NCBI RefSeq assembly: GCF_902158555.1
Contig: NZ_CABGGS010000044.1
Location: 1-64,000 of the forward strand
Origin: Klebsiella spallanzanii
GTDB lineage: Bacteria > Pseudomonadota > Gammaproteobacteria > Enterobacterales > Enterobacteriaceae
Reading direction: 5' to 3'
DNA: 64,000 bases
Part shown: in pieces, positions 1 to 10,206 of the stretch
How positions within the stretch are numbered: position 1 is the stretch's first letter
How the letters are laid out: each line of letters starts with the position of its first letter
Position numbers and translations under genes: made by a program
The notes under the pieces: generated by a model
Databases searched by the model: none
What the model was told of the DNA's origin: nothing
The model's input: the letters and a program-made list of their open reading frames with translations, nothing else

Positions 1-122
1 CAGTTGTAATAGCTGGCTTCCGAAATAGCGGCCTCACGGCACACATCCTTGACGGTACGTCCGGCTTCGACGGACTTCAGAACGGCGATGATCTGGTGTT
101 CAGTGAATCGGATCTTACGCAT
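1..122 (-). pseudogene. IS3-family transposase OrfA, N-terminal part, cut by window edge
   Basis: Reading leftwards from an ATG at 122, about 40 residues are visible, beginning MRKIRFTEHQIIAVLKSVEA and continuing through GRTVKDVCREAAISEASYY. This is the helix-turn-helix start of IS3-family OrfA, which binds the IS ends and is joined to OrfB by programmed frameshifting. A good Shine-Dalgarno (GAGGAG) lies just upstream of the ATG. The rest of the element lies outside the window, so completeness cannot be judged. I could not identify the terminal inverted repeat; it should lie somewhere in 123-230. It may be an intact gene that is only cut by the window. Confidence 0.75.
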
Positions 123-469
123 AGCGATCTCCTCAGGGGACATTATCAGTATGTCGGAAGATCTCTAAAAGTGAATGGTTCGTTTTGCCGGGATACTTAC
201 ATATCCTCCTGGCTGATGATTGGAATTTTTACTGATGATAGAATGAGAGGGTGTACTAGAGGATGTGCCGTCAAGTCATAGCAAGCAAAAGATATTAACC
301 ATCATAAAAGTATCATATTGTTTTAATTGCCTGACAAAAATATTGTAGCGTTAAATAGGCAGCATTCAATGCCAGTTGAGAAGACTGTACCGATCCCCAC
401 CGCTGGCAGTGTTTTATTCTTATATTATTATTTCCTATGCCTGTATTATAATTATATTAAGTTTTCGTT
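123..469. other. Non-coding stretch beside the IS fragment
   Basis: This AT-rich stretch holds no convincing gene. The open frames here are short, lack ribosome binding sites and have no family-like composition. It should contain the outer end of the IS3-type element and the downstream region of the small membrane protein gene at 470-592. Confidence 0.5.
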
Positions 470-592
470 TCACCATCTGCGTTTGTTAAACGTCAGCTTG
501 GTCTTTTTCTGATCTTTAATATAAGAAATCAGAAAATAAACTGAAACAATCAACAGGATGGCAGCGACTGCTAAGAAAATTATGTTTGCCAT
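470..592 (-). CDS. Small single-pass membrane protein, 40 aa
   Basis: An ATG at 592 opens a 40-codon frame ending in TGA at 470. The protein starts MANIIFLAVAAILLIVSVYF, a single hydrophobic helix (about residues 4-24), followed by a strongly basic tail (KDQKKTK, then FNKRRW). The composition is that of a real small inner-membrane protein with a cytoplasmic positive tail. I recall similar 40-residue proteins in Klebsiella genomes annotated only as 'small membrane protein', but this is memory, not a search. No strong Shine-Dalgarno is visible. Function unknown; its position near uge and the O-antigen locus may be incidental. Confidence 0.5.
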   Translation of the reverse strand: MANIIFLAVAAILLIVSVYFLISYIKDQKKTKLTFNKRRW

Positions 593-1007
593 AATGCGTA
601 CCAGAATGAAAGGAGTGTTATAAATCCATTTGCCTGCGACCTAATAGAGCATATGCAAAGGTATCTTTTGCCTGATTAACATACCCTGAATTTAAGAAAA
701 TTCCTATATGGTGTTTATGATTTTTTTCAGGAAAGTGAAAAAATCGTTTCTACTACTCAATGGCAAATCATGCCTCTAAAACGGTTCTTAATGTTAGTTT
801 GATTGACCAGCTTTTGTTGTTTTTATGAGGTAATACCCTTCTTTTATTGTAATGGAAGTGGCTTGAATGATGATTATAAGTGCGTTTGTTTCTATTTTGT
901 TGAGTTAATGCTTTGTTGATGTTTCCAGTTTGAAGACGAGTGATGCATACGTTGGTGCTATCAATAGCGCCTTAAAGGATATGACAGTTGCATAACTTTT
1001 TCGGTAT
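593..1007. other. AT-rich intergenic region, no gene seen
   Basis: About 415 bases between the small membrane protein gene and the end of uge. No frame of credible length or composition was found. It presumably carries the promoter of the small gene at its left end. Confidence 0.5.
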
Positions 1008-1038
1008 AAAAAAGCCGCTATGGAGTCCCACTGCGGCT
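1008..1038 (-). terminator. Rho-independent terminator of uge
   Basis: Read on the minus strand, AGCCGC pairs with GCGGCT around a 14-base loop and is followed by six T residues. It lies 27 bases past the uge stop codon. Confidence 0.7.
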
Positions 1039-1064
1039 ATAGATAAATCCACTACCTTACGTTG

Positions 1065-2069
1065 TTACGCCTTGTAATACGCCTTGTACCAGTCAACGAA
1101 GTTCTTAACTCCTTGCTTGACCGAGGTTTGCGGCCTGAATCCCACCATATCATACAGCGGCTTAGTATCCGCGCTGGTTTCAAGTACATCGCCTGGCTGA
1201 ATCGGCATCATATTCTTCTCAGCCTTCATCCCTAAAGCCTCTTCCAGTGCAGTGATATAATCCATCAGTTCAACTGGTGAGCTATTACCGATGTTGTATA
1301 CCCGGTAGGGCGCTGAACTATCAGCAGGTGAACCTGTTTCGACGGTCCATTCAGGGTTAGGTTGCGGGATAATATCCTGCATCCGCACAATGGCCTCAAC
1401 GATATCGTCAATGTAGGTGAAGTCGCGCTTCATCTTCCCGTAGTTGTATACATCAATGCTCTTTCCTTCCAGCATGGCCTTTGTGAACTTGAAGAGCGCC
1501 ATATCCGGTCGGCCCCATGGACCATAGACGGTAAAGAACCTTAGTCCTGTCGTCGGGATACCGTACAGGTGAGAGTAGGTATGGGCCATCAGTTCATTGG
1601 CTTTCTTAGTTGCCGCATAGAGAGAAACCGGATGGTCAACCGAATCGTCGGTTGAGAACGGCATCTTGCGGTTTAAACCATAAACTGAACTGGATGAGGC
1701 GTAGAGCAGGTGCTCAACTTTATTATGTCGGCAACCTTCCAGAATGTTCAGATAACCAATCAGGTTCGAATCAGCGTAAGCGAACGGATTTTCCAGGGAA
1801 TAACGTACACCTGCCTGGGCGGCGAGATGGATCACTCGATTAAACTTCTCACTAGCGAAAAGTTGAGCCATACCTTCACGATCGGCCAGATCAATTTTGT
1901 GAAAACTGAACAGGGGAGATTGCAGTAAGTCCAGGCGAGACTGTTTAAGATTGACGTCGTAGTAGTCGTTCATATTGTCGATACCGACAACCTCATGACC
2001 CGCCTCCAGAAGGCGCTTGCACGCGTGAAAGCCGATGAATCCTGCGGCTCCAGTCACTAAAAACTTCAT
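1065..2069 (-). CDS. uge: UDP-glucuronate 4-epimerase Uge (GalE-like SDR)
   Basis: Interconverts UDP-glucuronate and UDP-galacturonate in the cytoplasm, supplying precursors for Klebsiella LPS core and capsule. The 334-residue protein begins [14 protein letters not shown], with the GxxGxxG NAD-binding motif, then ASSSSVYG and the catalytic YAATK (YxxxK), the extended short-chain dehydrogenase pattern. I chose ATG at 2069 rather than an upstream in-frame ATG at 2111 because a GGAGG Shine-Dalgarno sits just before it and the protein then starts at its Rossmann strand. In Klebsiella, uge lies between the capsule and O-antigen loci, which fits this position. A terminator follows. Confidence 0.9.
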   Translation of the reverse strand: MKFLVTGAAGFIGFHACKRLLEAGHEVVGIDNMNDYYDVNLKQSRLDLLQSPLFSFHKIDLADREGMAQLFASEKFNRVIHLAAQAGVRYSLENPFAYADSNLIGYLNILEGCRHNKVEHLLYASSSSVYGLNRKMPFSTDDSVDHPVSLYAATKKANELMAHTYSHLYGIPTTGLRFFTVYGPWGRPDMALFKFTKAMLEGKSIDVYNYGKMKRDFTYIDDIVEAIVRMQDIIPQPNPEWTVETGSPADSSAPYRVYNIGNSSPVELMDYITALEEALGMKAEKNMMPIQPGDVLETSADTKPLYDMVGFRPQTSVKQGVKNFVDWYKAYYKA

Positions 2070-2595
2070 ATCTATCCTCCGGGTTTGCTGTGCCCCGCTC
2101 AATATAATCATCGATTTTACACTGGCTTGCCGTGTGGATCACCCGCTTTCCCAGCGCAGGCTATGTTGTTGCTATAGATGTGGCCAGTTAGAAGGCCCCC
2201 AGAAGGTTCAAAGTCATGTGGTTATTGGTAAATAATAATTATTATCATCAAGAAATGAGATTAGCATTCAAATAATAACATTATGGTTTTTATGCTTTGA
2301 AGTGATTTATTTGTACATTGAATGCGCTATCAAAAGCGTTAAGCTGATGAGGTTTTATATTGTTAGAAATTATGTATTATCCGAGTGTTTCCGCAGGAAT
2401 CATTCGTGAATTCTATTTGTTTGATTTTTTACATTATGTAACTTCCTGTTTATAATGGAGTTGTGTGATTTCTTTGTGATGCCCAATTGATTGTCTTTTA
2501 TCATCCATTCTTTTTGTGAATCGATTATTAAGCTTTCCCATTTTTATTCTGACTAACCAGAGCTATACTATGCAGATAATTCATCTGTTTGGTGT
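2070..2595. promoter_or_regulatory. AT-rich divergent region upstream of uge and the O-antigen locus
   Basis: About 525 very AT-rich bases. On the minus strand it must contain the uge promoter. On the plus strand TATACT at 2564-2569 resembles a -10 element, though no good -35 is seen. No gene is visible. The base composition resembles H-NS-bound promoter regions of surface-polysaccharide loci (inference). Confidence 0.35.
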
Positions 2596-2907
2596 ATGTG
2601 TTGTTGGCGTATGATCTATCTATCCCATCTTCTGGAACATATCGTGAGCGTTTTACCCAAAAAGATAGCCGATCTGCTTTGGTCTGATGTTGTTGGCCAA
2701 AAGTGGAACTTGGTCTTATGTTGCAACTCCGCGGTTTATTCCACCATTCAGATTTTTTCTCAGGGTACTTCCAACACTGATATCAAGTCGCCTCGATTCA
2801 CCCTCACTGCTGGTAACGGCAGGACCTTGTTATTACTAAATGAGAAAGTCCTGATAGATGTCCATCCTATAAACGGGGAGAGTATCTATCGTTTTTTGGC
2901 GGGTTGA
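2596..2907 (+). CDS. Hypothetical protein, up to 103 aa, possible gene remnant
   Basis: I do not recognise this frame. It may start at ATG 2596 or GTG 2644 and ends at TGA 2907. The predicted protein has no signal peptide or known motif. Two things argue that something was expressed here: a TATACT -10-like element about 27 bases upstream of the first ATG, and a near-perfect terminator 19 bases after the stop. It may be a remnant of a gene displaced when O-antigen loci were exchanged, or a chance frame. Confidence 0.25.
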   Translation: MCCWRMIYLSHLLEHIVSVLPKKIADLLWSDVVGQKWNLVLCCNSAVYSTIQIFSQGTSNTDIKSPRFTLTAGNGRTLLLLNEKVLIDVHPINGESIYRFLAG

Positions 2908-2925
2908 ATTTGCGGTTGTAGTTTG

Positions 2926-2966
2926 AAAACAGAGATATGGCAGCTGGCATATCTCTGTTTTTAGTT
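2926..2966 (+). terminator. Strong intrinsic terminator before the O-antigen operon
   Basis: AAAACAGAGATATG at 2926-2939 pairs perfectly over 14 bp with 2948-2961 around an 8-base loop, and the right arm ends in a T run. It would insulate the O-antigen operon leader from upstream transcription. The A-rich left arm means it could also act on the minus strand. Confidence 0.75.
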
Positions 2967-3106
2967 TTACTGAGCACTCAGGCAGGGCTTGCTAGCGACA
3001 AGTTAGTTAGCGCTGTTCTTACGAGGCTCGAGGATTAGCTTAACTGGTGTTGGCGCAGCTTCTGCGGCTTATACCGCGAAATTGTGGGCACAGCGATAAA
3101 GCCTGA

Positions 3107-3142
3107 CGCGATTTGGTTGCGATAGCCAAGGGCGGTAGCGTG
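3107..3142 (+). promoter_or_regulatory. JUMPstart / ops element of the O-antigen operon
   Basis: GGCGGTAGCGTG at 3131-3142 is the ops element, which pauses RNA polymerase and recruits the NusG paralogue RfaH. The bases before it, ending GCGATAGCCAAG, match the body of the 39-bp JUMPstart sequence. It lies in the leader 79 bases before manC, as in other enterobacterial surface polysaccharide operons. RfaH recruitment would let polymerase read through the 12 kb operon. The promoter should lie upstream, between the terminator at 2966 and this site. Confidence 0.9.
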
Positions 3143-3220
3143 CTCAAAATATAGTCTGAAGTCAGATGTCTCCGGGTAATTGATAGTAAACAAAACGATT
3201 ATTTATTTAAGGATTTTATC

Positions 3221-4636
3221 ATGTTACTTCCTGTGATTATGGCTGGTGGCACCGGTAGCCGCCTGTGGCCGATGTCCCGTGAGCTCTATCCAAAACAGTT
3301 CCTGCGACTGTATGGACAGAACTCCATGTTGCAGGAAACCATCTCGCGCCTCTCCGGGCTGGATATCCATGAGCCCATGGTCATCTGCAACGAAGAGCAT
3401 CGTTTTCTGGTAGCCGAGCAGCTGAGACAGCTCAATAAGCTGTCGAAAAATATCATCCTTGAGCCGGTAGGCCGCAATACCGCCCCGGCTATCGCGCTCG
3501 CGGCATTGCAGGCCACGCAGAATGGCGATGACCCGCTGATGCTGGTGCTGGCGGCTGACCATATCATTAATAATCAGCCGGTTTTCCACGACGCCATCCG
3601 CGTGGCGGAGCAGTATGCGCAGGCCGGCCACCTGGTGACCTTCGGCATCGTGCCGAATACCCCGGAAACCGGCTACGGTTATATCCAGCGTGGCGATGCG
3701 CTGGGGCAGGGGGAGCACACCCCTTACCAGGTCGCCCGTTTTGTCGAGAAGCCTGACCTGGAGCGTGCACAGTCCTATCTGGCCTCTGGCGATTACTACT
3801 GGAACAGCGGCATGTTTATGTTCCGGGCGAAAAAGTATCTCTCCGAGCTGGCGAAATTCCGCCCGGATATTCTGGAAGCCTGCACGGCCGCCGTCCGGGC
3901 CGCCGACTGCGGCAGCGATTTTATCAGTATCCCGCACGACGTGTTCAGCGTCTGCCCGGATGAGTCCGTCGACTATGCGGTGATGGAAAAGACCGCCGAT
4001 GCGGTGGTGGTGGGGCTGGATGCGGACTGGAGCGACGTCGGCTCCTGGTCAGCCCTGTGGGACGTCAGCCCGAAGGATGAGCTGGGAAATGTGTTAAAGG
4101 GAGATGCCTGGGTACACAACAGCCAGAATTGCTACATCAACAGTGACGAAAAGCTGGTGGCAGCGATTGGCGTTGAGGACCTGGTGATTGTCAGCACCAA
4201 GGACGCGGTGCTGGTGATGAACAAAAATCGCGCCCAGGATGTGAAAAAGGTCGTTGAGTACCTGAAGAGCCACCAGCGCAGCGAATATAAACGTCACCGC
4301 GAAATCTACCGTCCGTGGGGGCGCTGCGATGTGGTGGTGCAGACGCCGCGCTTTAACGTCAACCGCATCACCGTCAAGCCGGGTGGGGCGTTCTCCATGC
4401 AGATGCATCACCACCGCGCCGAGCACTGGGTGATCCTCGCGGGCACCGGGCAGATAACGGTTAACGGCAAGCAGTTCCTGCTCACGGAGAATCAGTCGAC
4501 GTTTATTCCCATCGGTGCCGAACACTGCCTGGAAAACCCGGGACGTATCCCGCTGGAAGTGCTGGAGATTCAGTCCGGATCCTATCTGGGCGAAGACGAC
4601 ATTATCCGTATTAAAGACCAGTACGGTCGTTGCTAA
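3221..4636 (+). CDS. manC: Mannose-1-phosphate guanylyltransferase / mannose-6-phosphate isomerase ManC
   Basis: Makes GDP-mannose from mannose-1-phosphate and GTP, the donor for the polymannose O antigen. The 471-residue protein has the pyrophosphorylase signature [12 protein letters not shown] near residue 10 followed by PKQF, the FVEKPD motif near residue 175, and a C-terminal type II phosphomannose isomerase cupin (about residues 315-471) with the metal site [11 protein letters not shown]. First gene of the operon, 79 bases after the ops element and 23 bases before manB. Its GC-rich composition differs from the AT-rich wzm-wbdC block downstream, as is common when manCB and the transferase genes have separate histories. 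Confidence 0.97.
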   Translation: MLLPVIMAGGTGSRLWPMSRELYPKQFLRLYGQNSMLQETISRLSGLDIHEPMVICNEEHRFLVAEQLRQLNKLSKNIILEPVGRNTAPAIALAALQATQNGDDPLMLVLAADHIINNQPVFHDAIRVAEQYAQAGHLVTFGIVPNTPETGYGYIQRGDALGQGEHTPYQVARFVEKPDLERAQSYLASGDYYWNSGMFMFRAKKYLSELAKFRPDILEACTAAVRAADCGSDFISIPHDVFSVCPDESVDYAVMEKTADAVVVGLDADWSDVGSWSALWDVSPKDELGNVLKGDAWVHNSQNCYINSDEKLVAAIGVEDLVIVSTKDAVLVMNKNRAQDVKKVVEYLKSHQRSEYKRHREIYRPWGRCDVVVQTPRFNVNRITVKPGGAFSMQMHHHRAEHWVILAGTGQITVNGKQFLLTENQSTFIPIGAEHCLENPGRIPLEVLEIQSGSYLGEDDIIRIKDQYGRC

Positions 4637-4659
4637 CTTTTGCAGGACATTGATTCAGA

Positions 4660-6042
4660 ATGACACAGCTTAATTGCTTTAAAGCCTACGATATTCGCGG
4701 CGAACTGGGCGAAGAATTAAACGACGATATCGCCTACCGCATCGGGCGGGCCTACGGTGAGTTCCTGAAGCCAAAAAAAATCGTGGTGGGCGGCGATGTC
4801 CGTCTGACCAGCGAGTCCCTGAAGCTGGCGCTGGCCAACGGCCTGATGGATGCGGGCACCGACGTGCTGGATATCGGACTGAGCGGCACCGAGGAGATTT
4901 ACTTCGCCACGTTCCACCTGGGCGTGGACGGCGGCATTGAAGTGACGGCCAGCCATAATCCAATGAACTACAACGGCATGAAGCTGGTGCGTGAAAACGC
5001 GAAGCCCATCAGCGGCGATACCGGGTTGCGCGATATCCAGCGTCTGGCAGAAGAGAACCAGTTTGCGCCGGTTGACGCGTCCCGTCGCGGCACGCTGCGC
5101 CAGGTTTCGGTTCTTCAGGCGTACGTGGACCACCTGATGGGTTACGTGAACCTGGCCAATTTCACCCGTCCGCTGAAGCTGGTGGTGAACTCCGGCAACG
5201 GCGCAGCCGGGCATGTGATTGATGAAGTGGAAAAGCGTTTTGTGGCGGCCGGCGTGCCGGTGACCTTTGTTAAGGTACACCACCAGCCGGACGGCCACTT
5301 CCCGAACGGTATCCCGAATCCGCTGCTGCCGGAGTGCCGCCAGGACACCGCGGATGCGGTGCGCGAGCACGGTGCGGACATGGGGATTGCCTTTGATGGC
5401 GACTTTGACCGCTGCTTTATGTTTGATAACGATGCGGAATTTATCGAAGGGTATTATATCGTTGGCCTGCTGGCGGAAGCGTTCCTGCAGAAGCAGCCGG
5501 GCGCGAAGATTATCCATGACCCGCGGCTGACGTGGAACACGATGGATATCGTGACCCGCAGCGGGGGCACGCCGGTGATGTCGAAGACCGGGCACGCGTT
5601 TATTAAAGAGCGTATGCGCCAGGAAGATGCTATTTACGGCGGGGAGATGAGCGCGCATCACTATTTCCGTGATTTTGCCTACTGCGACAGCGGGATGATC
5701 CCGTGGCTGCTGGTGGCGGAGCTGCTGTGTGTGAAGAACAGCCCGCTGAAGGCGCTGGTGGCGGACCGGCAGACGGCGTTCCCGGCCTCGGGGGAAATTA
5801 ACCGCAAGCTGGAGAATGCGGCGGCGGCCATTGCGCGCATCCGTGAGCGCTATGAGGCAGATGCGGTCAATGTGGACACCACCGACGGTATCAGTATTGA
5901 ATACCCGGAGTGGCGCTTTAACCTGCGCAGCTCGAACACCGAGCCGGTAGTGCGTCTCAACGTGGAGTCAAAAGCTGATACCGCGTTGATGAAGGAGAAA
6001 ACTGCCGAGTTGCTCAATATGCTAAAAGAGGAATCGCTTTGA
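4660..6042 (+). CDS. manB: Phosphomannomutase ManB
   Basis: Converts mannose-6-phosphate to mannose-1-phosphate for ManC. All four phosphohexomutase landmarks are present in 460 residues: the phosphoserine loop TASHNP (Ser98), the Mg-binding loop DGDFDRC near residue 245, the sugar-binding loop GGEMSAHH near 327, and the phosphate-binding RSSNTEP near 423. Its stop codon overlaps the TTG start of wzm, so translation is probably coupled. GC-rich like manC. Confidence 0.97.
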   Translation: MTQLNCFKAYDIRGELGEELNDDIAYRIGRAYGEFLKPKKIVVGGDVRLTSESLKLALANGLMDAGTDVLDIGLSGTEEIYFATFHLGVDGGIEVTASHNPMNYNGMKLVRENAKPISGDTGLRDIQRLAEENQFAPVDASRRGTLRQVSVLQAYVDHLMGYVNLANFTRPLKLVVNSGNGAAGHVIDEVEKRFVAAGVPVTFVKVHHQPDGHFPNGIPNPLLPECRQDTADAVREHGADMGIAFDGDFDRCFMFDNDAEFIEGYYIVGLLAEAFLQKQPGAKIIHDPRLTWNTMDIVTRSGGTPVMSKTGHAFIKERMRQEDAIYGGEMSAHHYFRDFAYCDSGMIPWLLVAELLCVKNSPLKALVADRQTAFPASGEINRKLENAAAAIARIRERYEADAVNVDTTDGISIEYPEWRFNLRSSNTEPVVRLNVESKADTALMKEKTAELLNMLKEESL

Positions 6043-6833
6043 GTCCGATGTTTTCAGCGATCTATCGCTATCGTGGTTTTATCATTGACAGCGTTAAACG
6101 AGACTTCCAGTCTCGTTATCAAACGAGTTTTTTGGGGGCTGCATGGCTGATTTTACAGCCTGTTGCCATGATTTCCGTCTATACTCTGATCTTTTCTGAG
6201 CTGATGCGGGCGCGTTTAGCCGGTATGGATGGCCCCTTTGCTTACAGCATCTATCTCTGTTCGGGAGTATTGACGTGGGGATTGTTTACCGAAACGCTTA
6301 ACAATCTCGTCAACGTTTTTTTGTCGAATGCCAATATTCTCAAAAAACTTAGCTTTCCGCGCATCTGTTTGCCAATTATTATCACTGCTTCTGCATTTAT
6401 TAACTTTTTGATCATATTTGGCCTGTTTGTACTGTTTTTGCTTATTACCGGTAATTTTCCAGGCTGGATCTTTTTCGAAATTATTCCGGTGTTGATGATA
6501 CAGATGCTGTTTACTTTGGGCTTGGGCATTATCCTCGGGGTATTGAATGTTTTTGTCCGTGATGTTGGGCAATTTGTTAACATATTGCTCCAGTTTTGGT
6601 TCTGGTTCACTCCCATTGTTTATGTCTCTAAAACTTTACCAGAATGGGTTTCGGGACTGCTGGCGTATAACCCAATGGCAACAATTATAACGTCTTACCA
6701 GAATGTGATGTTGTACCACCAAAGCCCTAACTGGATGGCTTTGCTACCGGTAACCATACTATCCCTTATTCTGTTCTTATTTGCCTGGCGCCTGTTTAAG
6801 AAACACTCTGCTGATATTGTGGACGAGATTTGA
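6039..6833 (+). CDS. wzm: O-antigen ABC transporter permease Wzm
   Basis: Inner-membrane half of the ABC exporter that moves the undecaprenyl-PP-linked, fully assembled mannan to the periplasmic face for ligation to lipid A-core. The 264 residues are largely hydrophobic with about six membrane segments, as in the ABC-2 polysaccharide exporter permeases. The TTG at 6039 is preferred over ATG 6048 because the Shine-Dalgarno AGAGG lies 7 bases upstream of it; the start overlaps the manB stop. The gene is clearly more AT-rich than manC-manB. It works with Wzt, whose gene begins two bases after the wzm stop. Confidence 0.93.
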   Translation: MSPMFSAIYRYRGFIIDSVKRDFQSRYQTSFLGAAWLILQPVAMISVYTLIFSELMRARLAGMDGPFAYSIYLCSGVLTWGLFTETLNNLVNVFLSNANILKKLSFPRICLPIIITASAFINFLIIFGLFVLFLLITGNFPGWIFFEIIPVLMIQMLFTLGLGIILGVLNVFVRDVGQFVNILLQFWFWFTPIVYVSKTLPEWVSGLLAYNPMATIITSYQNVMLYHQSPNWMALLPVTILSLILFLFAWRLFKKHSADIVDEI

Positions 6834-6835
6834 TC

Positions 6836-8128
6836 ATGACCATTAAAGTTCAGAACGTCGGCAAGGCGTATAAATATTACTCATCGAAATGGTACCGGGT
6901 TATTGAGAAACTATTACCGGGTAATAAGTCGCGACACAGCAAAAAATGGGTACTCAAGGATATTAACTTTAACGTTGAACCTGGCGAGTCTATCGGCATC
7001 GTCGGGGTTAATGGCGCCGGGAAGAGCACCTTATTAAAATTGTTAACCGGCACGACTCAGCCTACTGAGGGGTCAATTGAAATTCATGGCCGGGTGGCTG
7101 CTCTTTTGGAGTTAGGGATGGGTTTTCATCCTGATTTCACCGGTATTCAGAATGTTTATATGTCTGGCTTAATGATGGGTTTAAATCGCGAAGATATCGA
7201 GCGTTTAATGCCGGAAATCGAGGCCTTTGCTGATATAGGCGACTATATAAACCAGCCGGTACGCATCTATTCGAGCGGTATGCAGATGCGTCTGGCTTTT
7301 GCGGTCGCCACTGCTTCCCGCCCGGATATTTTGATCGTCGATGAAGCCTTGTCCGTTGGTGATTCTCGCTTCCAGGCTAAATGCTATGCACGGATTGCTG
7401 ATTTCAAAAAGCAGGGGACAACCTTACTGCTCGTATCTCATAGCGCCGGTGACATAGTTAAGCACTGCGATCGTGCTATCTTCTTGAAAGATGGTAATAT
7501 TTGCCTCGATGGCACCGCGCGTGAAGTGACCAACCGTTATCTTGATGAGTTATTCGGTAAAGCGGACAAAAATGCTGCGCAAGTGGCTAAAAAACCAAAA
7601 AATAGTGACAGTGGCGTCCATATGTCACTTGATGAGGTTGCTGACGTTTTCCATACCCGCCCAGGCTATCGACCAGAGGAATATCGTTGGGGGCAGGGAG
7701 GCGCAAAGATCATTGATTATCATATCCAAAGCTCCGGAGTAGATTATCCACCGTCACTGACTGGAAACCAGCAGACTGACTTCATGATGAAAGTTGTCTT
7801 TGAATATGATTTTGACTGCGTAGTGCCTGGTTTGTTAATCAAGACCTTGGATGGCTTATTTCTCTATGGTACCAATTCCTTCCTGGCCTCGGAAGGTCGG
7901 GAAAATATTTCGGTATCACGTGGGGACGTTCGGGTATTTAAATTCAGTTTTCCGGTTGATTTAAATAGTGGTGACTATCTTCTGTCGTTTGGCATTTCAG
8001 AGGGGAGCCCGCAAACCGATATGACACCGCTCGATCGTCGCTATGACTCCATCATTTTGCATGTAACTAAGAGTATGGATTTCTGGGGTGTGATTGACCT
8101 GAAGTCGACGTTCAATAGTTACCAATGA
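6836..8128 (+). CDS. wzt: O-antigen ABC transporter ATPase Wzt with C-terminal glycan-binding domain
   Basis: ATPase of the O-antigen exporter. Residues 1-235 form the nucleotide-binding domain: Walker A GVNGAGKST near 57, signature YSSGMQMRLAFA near 145, Walker B ILIVDEA near 164, and the H-loop LLVSH. Residues about 245-430 match the extra C-terminal carbohydrate-binding domain of O8/O9a-type Wzt, which recognises the WbdD-made cap on the chain end and so couples termination to export. ATG 6836 is chosen over TTG 6830 because GGACGAG is properly spaced from it; this gives 430 residues, close to the E. coli O9a protein. Confidence 0.94.
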   Translation: MTIKVQNVGKAYKYYSSKWYRVIEKLLPGNKSRHSKKWVLKDINFNVEPGESIGIVGVNGAGKSTLLKLLTGTTQPTEGSIEIHGRVAALLELGMGFHPDFTGIQNVYMSGLMMGLNREDIERLMPEIEAFADIGDYINQPVRIYSSGMQMRLAFAVATASRPDILIVDEALSVGDSRFQAKCYARIADFKKQGTTLLLVSHSAGDIVKHCDRAIFLKDGNICLDGTAREVTNRYLDELFGKADKNAAQVAKKPKNSDSGVHMSLDEVADVFHTRPGYRPEEYRWGQGGAKIIDYHIQSSGVDYPPSLTGNQQTDFMMKVVFEYDFDCVVPGLLIKTLDGLFLYGTNSFLASEGRENISVSRGDVRVFKFSFPVDLNSGDYLLSFGISEGSPQTDMTPLDRRYDSIILHVTKSMDFWGVIDLKSTFNSYQ

Positions 8129-8147
8129 AGATGAGAAAAAATATTCC

Positions 8148-10205
8148 ATGACTACTAATACACATAAATTGGTTAGCGAATTACCTGAGATTTATCAGAC
8201 TATTTTTGGGCATCCTGAGTGGGATGGTGATGCTGCACGCGACTGTAATGAACGGCTCGCGCTAATTAGTGAAGAATATGACAGCTTGTCCAGAGAGTTA
8301 GGCAGGCCGCTGCGGGTTCTCGATCTGGGCTGTGCGCAGGGATTCTTCAGTTTAAGTCTGGCAAGTAAGGGCGCCAGCGTATTAGGTATCGACTTTCTGC
8401 AACAGAACATTGATGTTTGCCAGGCGCTTGCTGAAGAAAATCCACATTGTGATGTTAGATTTCAAGTCGGGCGCATCGAAGACATTATCAGTACTCTGGA
8501 AGAAAACCAGTTCGATCTTGCCATTGGGCTAAGTGTTTTTCACCACATAGTTCATCTGCATGGGATTGCGGAAGTCAGAACGCTGCTAGAGCGATTGGCA
8601 AACCTGACGCAGGCGATGATTCTCGAACTCGCTGTTAAAGAGGAACCGCTGTATTGGGGGGAATCCCAGCCAGAAGATCCGCGTGAGCTTATTGAACAAT
8701 GTGCTTTCTATCGATTGATTGGAATATTTGACACTCATCTGTCTAATATTTCACGTCCGATGTATATTATCAGTAACCACAGGGTTATTCTTCCTAAATT
8801 TAATCAGCCTTTTACTTCATGGCGCGACAGCCCTTATCGCGGGGCCGGTTTTGCGCATAAGCAGAGCCGTCGCTATTATTTCTCTTCTGAGTTCATATGT
8901 AAGTTCTATCGTTATAGTACGGTAAGTGGTTTACTAACTGATAAGGAGAGCGAGCGTAATCGTACAGAACTCGCTCATGAAGAAGATTTTCTCAAATCTC
9001 CGCCATCTGGCTTAAAAGTGCCGGCGTTGTTTACTTCCGGGGGGAATGAAGCAGCAGGATGGCTGGTAATGGAAAAAATACCCGGAGATCTGTTAAACGA
9101 CGTTCTGTCCAGCGGACGGCATATTGATCGGGAAAAAGTTATTTCCGATCTTCTCGACCAGTTGGTTATTTTGGAAGAACATGGTCTGTATCATGATGAT
9201 TTCAGAACCTGGAATGTTTTAATTGACGATAATGACAGCGCTCGTTTAATAGATTTTGGTTCGGTTGGACGTGTGCAACAAGACTGCAGCTGGCCAGTTA
9301 ATATTTTCCAGTCGTTCATTATTTTTGTAAATGAAATGTTTAGTGAAAATAAATCCTGGGGAGGGTTCTGGCGTTCCGCCCCATTAAGCCCTTTCCAGTT
9401 GCCTGAACCATATTCAAATTGGTTAACAGCATTCTGGAAACATCCTGTTGGTGAGTGGAACTTTGCTTTACTCCAACAACTCTTTAATACCAAAGATACT
9501 CTACCGGCTGCGAGCTCCGCTATGGACGCTTCTGATCTATGGGTCCGGGCTCAGGAGCCCGTATTGTTGGAAGGTCAAACGCAAATACGCAATACGGATG
9601 CGCGGGTTGTCCGTCTCGAGTCGCAAATCAATGAACTCACATCCCTGATTAATATGATGGGTGAGAGTATTCAGACGCTTGAGAAGCGTGAGTATCCGCC
9701 ACAAGACGTTATCACCGATGCACAGCACTGCGTCAAGGTTGAGCAGAGTCAAACCGTGGATTCTGAAGAGGTTATGCAACTCCATACTCAACTCAATGAT
9801 GCGCGACAAGAAGTAGATAATCTCAGCCATGAAATCGCTAAAATCCATAATAGTCGCTCATGGAAAATGACGAAGTGGTATCGTTATGCTGGCATGCAGT
9901 ACTATTTACTTCGCCAGTATGGCTTCAGGCAGCGTTGTAAGCATCTACTGAAACGAGTACTTGGTAAAATATTCTTTTTTTTGCGTGCACATCCACGGCT
10001 AAAGCAGAGCGTTATCAATCTACTGCATAAAGTTGGTATTTATGACTTTGCTTATCGTTTGCATCGTCGTATAAATCCTGGTTCACATAACCCTTATCAA
10101 AACGACTCACAAAATCAGTCACAGACTGAAAAACAGATATTACATCCAGAGTTATTGCCTCCGGAAGTTAATTCAATTTTTAGCGAGCTTAAAAAAAAGG
10201 GATAA
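8148..10205 (+). CDS. wbdD: Chain-terminating kinase/methyltransferase WbdD
   Basis: Caps the non-reducing end of the growing mannan with a methyl phosphate and so stops WbdA. Order in 685 residues: a SAM-dependent methyltransferase (VLDLGCAQG near residue 58), a kinase-like domain (catalytic YHDDFRTWN near 348, metal-binding DFG near 368), a coiled coil from about 485 to 575, then a basic C-terminal tail with NSRSWKMTKW that should bring it to the membrane. In E. coli O9a the coiled coil is a molecular ruler that sets chain length. I recall the O9a protein as about 708 residues, so this one is slightly shorter. Having both kinase and methyltransferase argues for O9/O9a (O3) chemistry rather than methyl-only O8. 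Confidence 0.93.
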   Translation: MTTNTHKLVSELPEIYQTIFGHPEWDGDAARDCNERLALISEEYDSLSRELGRPLRVLDLGCAQGFFSLSLASKGASVLGIDFLQQNIDVCQALAEENPHCDVRFQVGRIEDIISTLEENQFDLAIGLSVFHHIVHLHGIAEVRTLLERLANLTQAMILELAVKEEPLYWGESQPEDPRELIEQCAFYRLIGIFDTHLSNISRPMYIISNHRVILPKFNQPFTSWRDSPYRGAGFAHKQSRRYYFSSEFICKFYRYSTVSGLLTDKESERNRTELAHEEDFLKSPPSGLKVPALFTSGGNEAAGWLVMEKIPGDLLNDVLSSGRHIDREKVISDLLDQLVILEEHGLYHDDFRTWNVLIDDNDSARLIDFGSVGRVQQDCSWPVNIFQSFIIFVNEMFSENKSWGGFWRSAPLSPFQLPEPYSNWLTAFWKHPVGEWNFALLQQLFNTKDTLPAASSAMDASDLWVRAQEPVLLEGQTQIRNTDARVVRLESQINELTSLINMMGESIQTLEKREYPPQDVITDAQHCVKVEQSQTVDSEEVMQLHTQLNDARQEVDNLSHEIAKIHNSRSWKMTKWYRYAGMQYYLLRQYGFRQRCKHLLKRVLGKIFFFLRAHPRLKQSVINLLHKVGIYDFAYRLHRRINPGSHNPYQNDSQNQSQTEKQILHPELLPPEVNSIFSELKKKG

Positions 10206-10206
10206 G

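Noticed and set aside
327-512. 61-codon plus-strand frame near the left edge
   Set aside because: No start signal and it overlaps the more convincing minus-strand small membrane protein gene.
4717-5661. 314-codon minus-strand frame over manB
   Set aside because: Shadow of manB, rich in His/Val/Arg, with no motif or ribosome binding site.
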